Shown: in pieces, positions 36,712-60,784 of the stretch
Numbering within the stretch: the first letter of the stretch is position 1
Layout of the letters: the number at the start of each line of letters is the position of its first letter
Source: Brugia malayi
Lineage: Eukaryota; Nematoda; Chromadorea; Rhabditida; Onchocercidae
Length of the DNA: 64,000 nucleotides
Assembly (NCBI RefSeq): GCF_000002995.4
Contig: NW_025062476.1
Span: forward strand, 9,298,501-9,362,500
Direction: 5' to 3'
Notes under the pieces: generated by a model
Databases searched by the model: none
What the model was told of the DNA's origin: nothing
Seen by the model: the letters and a program-made list of their open reading frames with translations, nothing else
Program-made: the position numbers and the translations under genes

Positions 36712-39700
36712 TTAAATTATGAATTTGAAATAAATTACCATATGATAATCAAGTTTTGAACGACTAATTTTCATTTTCTTTGCCTTTGGTTCGGCACTCG
36801 GCGTTCTCTCAGCACTCGAACTGCGTTCAGTGAACAATTCTCTGAAATCGATTTTTTACTCGGAATGTTGTTGAAAGAGAACAAAGAATCTGGACACATT
36901 GGCTTACCCTGCTACATCTGGTTTGGCAGTGACGTTGTTTCCAGACGACGAGCTTCCGGTGGTTGAGCCTTTCTTAAGAACGGGTTCACGACTAACAAGT
37001 TCCGCGACCGTCGGTAAAGCTAAATTTGAAAGACACACAGGTAAGAGTATGCTAAAATTTTGCAAATTCCAAAGTGTTGATAAAGAAAAAATGAATATAG
37101 TGAATAAGAGTGCTAAGATTTTCTAAAAACTCAAAAAATGTGAAGCTTTATGTGCCAGACAACCACGTAAAGGTGCAGTGCTTTAATGGGGGGATCAAAT
37201 GGGAATGTAAAATAAACATTCAACAAAGTCTTTTCTATCAACTTACAAAAAGTAGAATCCATACGCGGTGAATTTATGTAAGGATCACTCGGGGAACCGA
37301 ACGTTGCGAACTGTCCCGAACTTTCTGGGACGTCTTCGCTGTCTATACATAAAACAAAATAAATAAGAACAAAAAGCGTGAAAGCAGGAGAAAATAAAAA
37401 AAAAAAAATAAAAAAAAAAAAACAAATTTCCGTATTCCTTATACACTGCGCCATTTCATTTGCCCTAAATTTCGGTAAATTCTATATCCTTTTACCTTGC
37501 CAATTCATTTTATCAAAAATATCGAATTCTACTTAGAGTAAAATCGGGACATATGCAAAAAGTTTTCCGCCATACTTAAACTAAGTGTTTATTTGCTAAT
37601 TGACAACATCGGTGAGAAATCAATAAACACTGAGAACAAAATTCAAGATATGACTCGGCCAAAATAAAAAGTAAGGGACGAAAATAGCAACTGATAATAA
37701 CAAATTCATATTGTAAACATCATACTCAAACCAGAAATTCAAGAAAGGCAAACTACCTCCCGAATGTTGAGGAATAAAACCACTCTTCTGCAAATCTGCT
37801 GTGCTGGCGACTGCTTCTACACTGCTTAAAATGATTTTCTCTGTTTCAGAAGGTTCTGTAATAAAAACAAAATCAATCATCATATTTATTCATTAAGAAT
37901 ATCTCGATAATAAAAAAAAAAAAGATTTCCTTCATGTTCAGACAAACCTTGTGCGTTGCACAAGTAACATTTTTATAAGAATATCGTTCTCATACATATG
38001 CGATGATTAAATCATAATAAACCGTTTGGAGAATTATCTTCCAACAACGAGGCTCGCATCGATTCAATAATTTCAATACTGCTTTGTTGTGAAACGTAAT
38101 CTTTAGCTTCCATTTGTCTGTACTGTGAAGAAACACGCACATTCATTAACTCTGGTCCATTATCTTCATCTTCTACGATTTGCTGGAATAACTTTGATCA
38201 TCATATATTTAAAACATATATTTAAATATCCAATTAAATATTTAATACAAATATTTAAGCATTGTTTCTAATTCGAAAAAAAAAAAAATATTGGATAGGG
38301 GAAGGAGAGCTCCTGAATGAGGAGGGAGAGCTTTAATTACTTTATTCATCGTTTCTTTTGTTTTTCCATCATACTTCATCTTCTTTGGCTTCTGAAATTT
38401 AAAACCATGTCACAAAAGTCACAATTTGTAAAAACCATGAGCAAATCTTAAAGGAAAAATGGTCATTAAGCACAAACAATCAGCCTGTCTTTCTTCGGTC
38501 TACCCTTCGGAGTTTCGCCGATTATTCCTTTCAGCATCTGCAAAAGTTGATTTAACTTAGAGGAATACTGTTTTCGAACAAGATGATAATATTATCATCT
38601 CCCAAAAATTGTGAGTAGATGGATAAATTACGTATCTTATGAGTTTAGTGAATTCTTTTGAAGTTGAAGAAAATGAAACACACCTCTCTGATCGGAAACA
38701 CTTAAAATATTTCAAGAAACATTAACTTTTTTTTTCTACTGAACAGAATCACTTCCCTTCAGTCATCCAAATTTACTAATAACAAAACTAGCGCTTAGAA
38801 TGAATGGGGTTCCTTAGATAATATTATAAACTTCGCATTTCAACACGTAATCACTAGAAGAATACGCTAGTCGGTAAAAGAACACTGTGACGAATAAAAA
38901 CGTGGTCCAAGATTTATTCTGACATATAGAAATCCCTTCTCTACTGTTTCCATTAATAAGTTTAAAGTTAGTGATGAAAAAATTCCTGGAAATCATGGTG
39001 TTAGTATACAGTACTTGGAAAAAATACAAGCACTAGGAATGACTAACATTCATTATCGATGAGATTTTGCAAAAGATTTAATTTTCATTGCAGAAGGGAT
39101 ATATGACCCGATTTTCTAAGAACTTACTTGTGGTTCATCCTTATCAATCCTTGAAGAATTCTGTTCATACTGTTCATTTGCACTCCCAAAGAAAACGGAC
39201 TCCAGACACACAGAGCAACTAGAAAAAGAAGAAATTCTCTTAGACTGACTTCCTCTCTTAATTAATCTCACATTTTCAAAGTTTATATTAAGAAGCAATT
39301 GTGAAACGAAGTGAGATACATTCCTAAAAACACATCAGCCGAAATAATAACCATAATGTCTTTTCAAAAAAAAAAATACAAGATAATGAGCAAACAGTCC
39401 ATCTTCTGCAATTCAAAAATCATGAGCGGAATCAGTTTCAATAAAGTTATTTTCAAATAAAACTTCAATTCCGTCTAACATCACCTGCGTCTTTGGTAAA
39501 GAACATCTACCTCTGAAATTTTGTACTGAAAGTGCCAGCTGATATTTTTGAAATGAAAGTCATATTTTTGAAGCGATATGTAGTTGATGACGGCTTAAAA
39601 CCGGCTGGTTCATAACTATGTGGAGTGCCTGAAATTTGTAAATTGAGAAAAACATAAAGTTTCACAATATGTGAATATAGATTTCATTTCTTAGCAGTTA

Positions 39701-41629
39701 AACCAACCAATTGAGATTATAAGTTCCTCCTAACAAGTTAATTTTGTTATACCAATAGCAATGGTAGAGCATACGGTAATTGAAATTACCGTCGTTAAAC
39801 TCATGAGGGCCGTCAGAATAGCTTCTTGTCAGATTAAACACAAAAATATATGGAACTCTTGAATATAAAAGTTAACTGATCATGAGCTTTGAAATGTAAC
39901 TTCAATGAAATTAAAATACTCAATACTGAATATTGCAAAACAACAAACTTGTATAATAGGTAAGCTTGAAATACGGAAAAGCGCTCTGCGGAACTGGCGA
40001 TAGTATATTCATAAGAACATCTAAGCGGTGTAGTAGGGCGATGACTTCCTTTCGCAATTCAGTGACATTTTCACATGAAAGCGCAATTTCGTGCGATGGA
40101 CTACAATTACTGTAATAACTAGAATACCACGAATTTTGGCAAAGATAGCAATGTAAATAATATGATACGACTAATACATCATTTACATCATTTCCGAATA
40201 TCGGTTTCTAAAACTTTATGAAATAAGTAAAACAAAAATCTTGGGTTCTTGCAATTTTCATGAATTTTCTAAACATTTTCAGAAATGTTTGAAAAGTTGC
40301 TTTCTAGTTATTTGACCGGCAAGAAGGATGGTACGATAGAAATCAATAAAAAGATTTCCAAAGCCATCTGGTGATGTATATACCCATCTGGTCATTTTTT
40401 AGAAGTTGTGGGAAACACTGTCTAAATGGTTATTTAGGATAATTTTTGAGGAGAAAAATCAGTGAAATTAAGAGATGAACCAATTTTAACTTACCTACGA
40501 AAAAGCAATCTACCGCCATCAGTATAAGTAAAAGTAAGAGTGTATGCTTCAACCACTTCATCCATGTTATCTGCTTCATCAGTTGAAATTAAAATAAAGA
40601 AATCATGTAGCTAAAACAGATATCTCATATTCAAATATATTAAAGAAATAAGTTGAAAAACGTACTTTATACAATATTTTTTACATACTTTATACAATAT
40701 TTTAGCTTGTAAATTGAAGGTGTACTCTTGCTAACTGGAACTACGCACGATTCTTGTAAGACTTCAAAATGTCCTCAGCAAACACGAGGACAGTATTTTA
40801 ATATTAGCAATATTAGTTAACTTACATAATGCTTTTCAATGGCTTCCGAGACAGCATAAAGAAGTGCAGATAATTTCTTGCCTAGCTCTGTATCCTCAGT
40901 GACGATGCAACATTTCAGGCCTTCAATAACATTTTAAAACTTTAGTTGTTAACATTAAATTCAAACTTTGCTAAAGCACTTCAAATGTCAACTTATAATC
41001 TCAATTTCAAATTTACAGACTTCATTTATCAAGTAAGTTAATTTAAATAATTCATAATTCTAGAGCAAAAGTATAACCATGTTCATATGGAAAAGTAGTA
41101 GTAGATAAGGAAAGTCAACTATCACTTGCCGTCAATTATGATGTCTTTAAAGGCCGAAGTTGGAATAAGCAGGCGTTTTTTGATGATATCTGACACTATA
41201 ATAAAAAGGAATCTCCTCATGAAAAGCGTGGAAGAACGACTATCTAACGATGACGGAAAAAGCTTCATTTCTCGACCATTTCTATACTAAAATAACGGAA
41301 GAACTTCTAGAAGGATTAAAGTATATGAACATAAAAATAAAATTTCAGATCAAAAGGCATAGTAACCAATAGAGGAAAATGAACTATACTAAAATCTGAT
41401 AACGAAAACGTTTAATTCCAAAAAACCTAGCAGTAATTAACTACTTGATATGAAACGACTGAGAGAACAGAAGAGGGACACAACATCCAATAGAACACAG
41501 GGATCGAAGTTAAAGCCACTCCAACAACCTGCTATAGATGATAACGGTAATGAAATGCGTAGACGGTTAAAAAAACTGATTAATTAAGAAAAGTTATACC
41601 GATTTTGTCTCGCCTCCATCTTTATTCAT
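36712..41629 (-). CDS. HORMA-domain meiotic chromosome-axis protein (HORMAD1/HIM-3/HTP type)
   Basis: HORMA proteins of this class coat the meiotic chromosome axis and control pairing, synapsis and crossover choice. Fourteen exons on the minus strand keep phase: 41600-41629, 41130-41286, 40826-40920, 40495-40610, 39949-40109, 39511-39628, 39128-39218, 38478-38537, 38341-38391, 38023-38182, 37757-37855, 37247-37342, 36908-37019, 36712-36841; 491 aa. The HORMA fold spans ~20-220: RRFLFIIVSDIIKKRLLIP, SAFKDIIIDGLKC, SEAIEKHYLHDFFILIS, EVVEAYTLTFTYTDGG, LDVLMNILSPVP, FPYFKLTYYT and TPHSYEPAGF. The C-terminal tail is acidic and Ser-rich, with basic patches (KGRPKKDR, KPKKMK, KAKKMKISRSK). The second intron uses a GC donor. 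Which HORMAD paralogue this is cannot be decided here. An upstream in-frame ATG inside exon 2 (MKLFPSS) is an alternative start, and the 3' end could be extended by splicing at ATG/GTAATT. Confidence 0.9.
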
Positions 41630-44533
41630 CTTCGAGAAGCTGATGTGTTGATTTATCTAAATCACAAATTATTTTAGAGATTAATGACCAAAGTCCAAAA
41701 TTAAATTGGGAACGAGTTTTAGAAGAGAAATAAAAAAGTCTGAGTGAGGGAAGGCACCATAAAAAATAATCATCCTAGTAACTATCTGAGTGAGGGAAGG
41801 CAGTATAAAAAATAATCATCCTAGTAACTACCGAAACTACGAAGACGAAGACGACGTCATTGCGATGTACTGAAACAAACTGAAAACTGACTCTGAAACT
41901 GACGTAGTCACGTAACGCAGCAAATAATAAAGAACAGTTGCATGACAATACGTAATTCTTCTCAAAACCTATAATACTTTAGTGGAAACGCCAAACAAAT
42001 ATCCTAAATTAGGAAGAATCCCTGCTGAAACTGTGGATACGTGCAGAAAATAAAATTTTGGAAGGATCATTCCAGAAACTACAGACTGCAAGATTTCCCT
42101 CAACTTTTTTAAAATGAATATTTCTGTACTGCGTGAAGATCTAACAAAACTTATTGTCACATACACTCTAACGTGACAAGTCGATTTGTATGGACAAAAC
42201 TAAATTAGTGCAAATGAATCATTAAACGAAGAGAACCTATCATAAAATAGTGGGATGACCATAAGATTTCCTTTACAGTATTGATCCTTTTCCTGCTCAT
42301 ATTATCGGGACTCGAGAAAGAAGCCATCACTTCTCACGTCCTTGCTAAAAGAATATGGTCTCACTCAACACTATTTCCCAACCTAATCTGTCAGAATAAT
42401 TCCCAATTCTAGTTATATAAAAGTAATGAGAACCCGTCCAATAAAATCTCAGTGTCAGAGGTCGGTTTAATAGAAATAGAGGCCTCGAGATAATTGTTTC
42501 TATGATATGTATGATGTGTATGTAATTCTCAGCAAATAATACTAAGTGGATATAAGAACAAACTGAGAAAATAAGCAAACGGAATAGGAGAAACAGATGA
42601 AACAACAAATATATAAATAAATAATTAAAAGCATAAGGCAAGGAACTAAAAAAAACAAAATTTATAAAGTTACATAATTACTTGTGATTACTGTCAGGAC
42701 TGGATAGAGTTCTGTTAATATTACAAGTTCTGATACTGACACACGTCATTTGTTGGATATCGAAATTCTTGTTTAACGAGGAAAATATCGGACACCGGAT
42801 TGATAATACGGAAGAATAATAAAATTAAACTGATAGTGTCTCTATGCAAGAAATTTGTAAAGTGTTGCTTGTGTACAGTGGTAAAATTCTAAATTCAGGA
42901 TCATTTTTGATAGTGAAGGACTTTGCGTTAAGGCTTTGTTATGCAGTTTTTTGCATTTTCAGGATTTTTAAAACAATGAAATTTGCGTGACATTTTCATT
43001 AGTAAGAAGGCTAAGGATTTCTCCCTCTATGCGAAATATTTTTTAATACTTTGACGTGGTTTATTTCCTGCGAGCATTCTTCCTTTACTTATTTATAGAA
43101 CCACTTTATCAGCTTCTCACACTTTTCTCGAACAGCTGCATACATCATTACCCTATCACGTAGACACTAGATGCAGCGTTATTACCGCACCGAAATATTG
43201 GTCATCTGTTGAGGTTATAACAAATTGACGCATCAAATCCGCACCGTAATATGCAGCTAATGTTGATTGCTTTACTTTACCATCTCATAACTACTGACAG
43301 ATACCATATTATATTTTTAAAACACGTTACTTAATAGTCCTAATATGACAAATCAATGATTAGTTGAACCCATAATTGTCACTATTTGCGACTTATTTAG
43401 GAGAAAAAAAAGGAAAAAAATGTGTAGAACAACACTTAACAATTATCAATTTAGAGAACTGCAACTTTTAGGAATTTTTCATACAGTTCTCTATCCTTAC
43501 CATCCGGAAATGTTCTAATTTTAATATTTGACTATAGCACAAAATCGACTTTAAGTCGCTCTTAATTTCCAGCAACGGGAAAAACTACAAAATTCAATCA
43601 GCAGTCTTGTGTTCTTTTAGCATTCGAATCCATTATTTTTCTTTCCATCCTTTTAATTTCATCTTTACATAAGTTACTATAAACAAATTCGATAAAAGGT
43701 TTACGTTTTGTTTTATTTGATTATTTCCCGTATCACTTCAAATAATCAAAACAATATATTCACTGGAACTATTCAACAGAATTCAGTATAAATTGAAAGA
43801 ACTATGTCATCAAACGCAGTTCCACTTATTTCAGAGAAATTCCCTTCCATGGTGAACTAATTTAAAGCAGAATTCAAAACCAACTGGTAATAGTAGGGAA
43901 ACAATTAGAACAGATGATTAAAACATAACAGAATTTTTATTCTTAGAATTCTCAAATAAGTGGGAACACTTCTAATGGTTTCACGATACTGATCTTTAAA
44001 CGGCAATTTTCATTGAATAGCTCAATAGATATATTTTTGATATCAAAAATAACAAACGCATGAACTTTTCCACATAAAAATTGCTCCTACACAATATTAA
44101 TCTCACAAATGTGTGTTGAAAATAAGTGAAAGAAGAAAGCATACACAGTCATATTGAAGACTCCAGAAGTGCAAGGTTAAGCCTAAGCACAGTGTTTATA
44201 AACGCATTACAAAGTATGAAATGAACGCCCTCAACAGTGAAACCGTAAAAACCAGAAAAATATTACCATTTCAACTTTAAGAAAATTGCACAGAAGAAAT
44301 CTTCCTGATCCGTTTATGAACAGAAATACCCGAGACGACTCCAAATAAATTGGAAGTTTCAAAAAATCTAGATTAAGTTCCATTCTCATGGAAGAAAAAT
44401 AATGCTCTTGACAAAAAACAGAAGGCTGTAGATTTCATCTTTCACATGAAAAGATGAATCGGACTATAAAAAGACAAAACCTTAAATTATATAAGAAACA
44501 ATTCCCAGAACGCTTTAGAAATTCGAAGAGCTG
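41630..44533. other. Intergenic between the HORMA gene and POLR1A
   Basis: About 2.9 kb. It carries a tandem duplication near its left end and otherwise short non-coding-looking open frames. The HORMA promoter should lie at the left and the POLR1A 3' UTR at the right. Confidence 0.6.
41740..41831. repeat. Tandem duplication, two 46-bp copies
   Basis: Copies 41740-41785 and 41786-41831 begin CTGAGTGAGGGAAGGCA and end CATCCTAGTAACTA. They differ at two internal bases (CACCAT against CAGTAT) and at the last base. It lies about 110 bp upstream of the HORMA start codon. Confidence 0.93.
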
Positions 44534-58112
<13,579 letters not shown>

Positions 58113-58115
58113 TGA

Positions 58116-58132
58116 GCTAAAAGAAAGAAATG
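58116..58132 (-). promoter_or_regulatory. Candidate spliced-leader acceptor just upstream of POLR1A
   Basis: On the minus strand a pyrimidine run TTTCTTTCTTTTAG ends 4 nt before the POLR1A start codon (CTCA then ATG). With the preceding same-strand gene ending only ~180 bp away, this is the layout expected of a downstream operon gene that is trans-spliced. It is inference from layout only. Confidence 0.5.
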
Positions 58133-58290
58133 AAAATTAATGAACAGTAAAAGATAATTACGAATAAGACAACAACATATCACAATACGAGTATAAACCA
58201 ACTATAAGGTTACCTAAAATCAAAAAGACAAAAGTAAAATTATTTCGGGTTTTTATAGCAGTCAAGTACTGCAATAGCAAAATCAACCAC

Positions 58291-60784
58291 TCATAATGTT
58301 CTCCTGTTGTATGCTCTGCACATTAATAATATAAAAAATAGTAAGAGTTATTTGGAATTGCTGAAATGGCTACTGGTAGAGTTGTACTCACAGTTATTCA
58401 GGATAGCGCGTTCTGCATTCTCTTCGTGTCCTAAGTTACTCCCCCACTTCAAATCCAAATCACTTGACCATAATTTTCAATGAAAATATATCGATAAGAA
58501 CAAAAACTTTACACACCTAACTCCATACTTGAGAACGGTCTATTGCACTATGTCACTGAGATACGATGATGATACACCAGTTTAGCAAACCAACGCCAAA
58601 CCTACCATTTGACGTTGGTTTGCTAAAATTACTACTTATATCGCTAGAAGACTGTAGTGTGTCGGTAGCGTATCGCTGTTGCACAATTTCAGCAGACCAT
58701 GTCTGAATGTGAGGTTTGGAAGAGTGGTCTTTGTTGTTGTTCTGCTGTTGTTTACCGGTGACAGTATACAAGTCAGTTCCACGAAGTGAAAGGGTGTTGT
58801 CAGCTATGAATAAGTAATCATACTGATAGGAGAGATAGTAATCATTTCACATGTTTAATGGTCAGTATCTGCAGAAAGCTTTTTATCTAGTTAAAAGTAA
58901 GCATAGATAAGATTGTTGTCACCATAATAATTACAATGCAGAACGAAACTAAAATCACGAATAACTTGGAAAAATACGTAGTTTTGCCGCTTAGAAATTT
59001 CGGAATAAGAAAACACAGTTTGATTGCTAATATCTTTTTATGGTAAAGCGTTAGAGCTTTATTAGTTATGAAAGTGTCCCCACCAATCCTTAGCAAAATT
59101 AGCTGAGTCAGTTAACATCGATGAATTATTGAGAACTGTCTGAGGCGGTATCCGTATGAATAGAATTATAATAGCTTTTTGGGAATTTAGCAATAATATC
59201 CATCATTTCCAAGACCATTTGTCGAAAATTTGCCGGTGGTAACAATGCGTACGGACTAGCTGATGCCGCGATAATAAATTCACGAGAATATATGACACGA
59301 ACATCCAAGTGGCCATTCTGATGACGTCGAGTGACAACCTGGCTGCCGCCAGTGGGATCCACGTTCACAACACTGATCTGCAGATAAAATGAATCTTAGG
59401 TCTACTATTACATAATTGAATGACTTGAACAGGAGTCGATATCAATCTTATAGTGCCATAATTCAGCAGCAAATTTATTTGCCATTTGGTTTTATACTAA
59501 TTGTTATGGGAACGTACGATTTTCACGGCCGATTTTATACTCTGGTTGACTGGTATCAAGGTCTGATCATTTCGTTGAGATGGTACCCAGATTGGGCTCA
59601 GTTCACGGATACGGAACGGACGTCGACGACGCTCTTCATCACCATGAAGCATATACTGCAATGAATTAACATTAACGATGACATATCCGTTACTGATTTT
59701 CGCAGCTCAACGAAATTTGAAGAAAATACTTCAAGTGCGAGTTTTATAGAGAAATACAACTTTTTACACAAAAATTTATACACAAATTTATATAAATAAA
59801 ACTAACATTTTTAGGTGAAATGGATGGTTGCGGTGGCAGTGGTGACATCATAAATCTCTGGCTCAATAGCCAATTTACTGCAGGCATTGTCGACGCTGTA
59901 TCCATTCTGTTCGAAATAACTGAAAAAAAGATAAATAAAATTCATAATTTAAAACATTTAAGCTTTGAGGTCCTTTAATATTCTTTACAGAATTATGAGG
60001 AATCCAAATGATGATTGGACATTAGCAAGGATAAATTTTGCAAAAACCAGTAACTCAAGCTCTCACCCACATTTCATTTATATAAAATAATGTAATCCTA
60101 CTTAATATTTCAATTAAAATACTGTGAAGACGTCACCTTATCAGCAGGATATTATATAACACTGCTGCCATATTCATTTATGACGTTCTGATAAACACTT
60201 AAATTCACATGTCAAATGTAAATAAACGTGGTTTCGGACATTAAAAAATTTGCATAGCCTTATATTTAGGCTTTTCTGAAAACCTGCATGGAATGTTCAG
60301 CTGTAGAGTTTGGAAATGCAAAGAAAAGCATTTAAATTTTAACTTAATCCTAAATTAATTTATTTCCAATCAGTCGGTTTCATACTTATTTGAAGCCCGG
60401 AACTTCATTTGTAACCACCTTAAGTGCCCAGAATTTTACGTAAGGAGTGGATATAATTTATAGGACGTTTGCATTAAAAGTTTTCAGCTAATATATGCAT
60501 TAAAAGATATAATAATAATTATATACTAATATATGTATGTCTAATATACATTAATATACTAATATATGCACTAATATATGCTTTTAATTTGCATTAAAAG
60601 TTTTCAGCCAATATATGATGTCTTAAGATGTAAAAAAGTTAGAGCTAAATCATGTTTTATTCAAAGCAGCTTTAAAGTTATGCCATTCGTTATAGTAAGC
60701 ATCTGAATTGAAGAACTTACGAGGTGCACTAATAGGAGCCAAAGGTATATTTGGTTGATGGAATCCAACTAAGCCTGGATACAT
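58291..60784 (-). CDS. Unrecognised protein, about 265 aa, upstream of POLR1A
   Basis: No family recognised. Exons on the minus strand joined in phase: 60721-60784, 59807-59919, 59527-59655, 59137-59377, 58606-58803, 58392-58430, and a short last exon near 58291-58313. Using the first AG before that exon (start 58315) would create a TAG across the junction, so both options end the protein within a few residues. The start MYPGLVGFHQP is Pro-rich. A basic patch (EERRRRPFRIREL) is followed by SPIWVPSQRND, a compact stretch (VVNVDPTGGSQVVTRR, LDVRVIYSREFIIAASASP), a helix-like NFRQMVLEMMDIIAKFP and a Ser/Gln/Asn-rich C-terminus. No signal peptide or membrane segment is seen. Exon 4 could instead end at TAA 59126-59128, and exon 5 read through its donor ends at 58553; these may be alternative forms. 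The shared strand and short gap with POLR1A suggest one pre-mRNA. Confidence 0.6.
58581..58627. repeat. Perfect 15-bp inverted repeat spanning a 5' splice site
   Basis: Arms 58581-58595 and 58613-58627 are exact reverse complements with a 17-nt spacer. The proposed donor of the fifth exon (G/GTAGGT, exon end 58606) lies in the loop; one arm is exonic and the other intronic. In RNA it could form a hairpin that affects splicing. Confidence 0.85.
60468..60617. repeat. Pair of 30-bp direct repeats flanking a TAATATATG-rich segment
   Basis: Copies at 60468-60497 and 60588-60617 share TTTGCATTAAAAGTTTTCAG and the following bases apart from one T/C difference. Between them are several CTAATATATG-like units. 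The whole lies in the first intron of the gene upstream of POLR1A. Confidence 0.85.
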
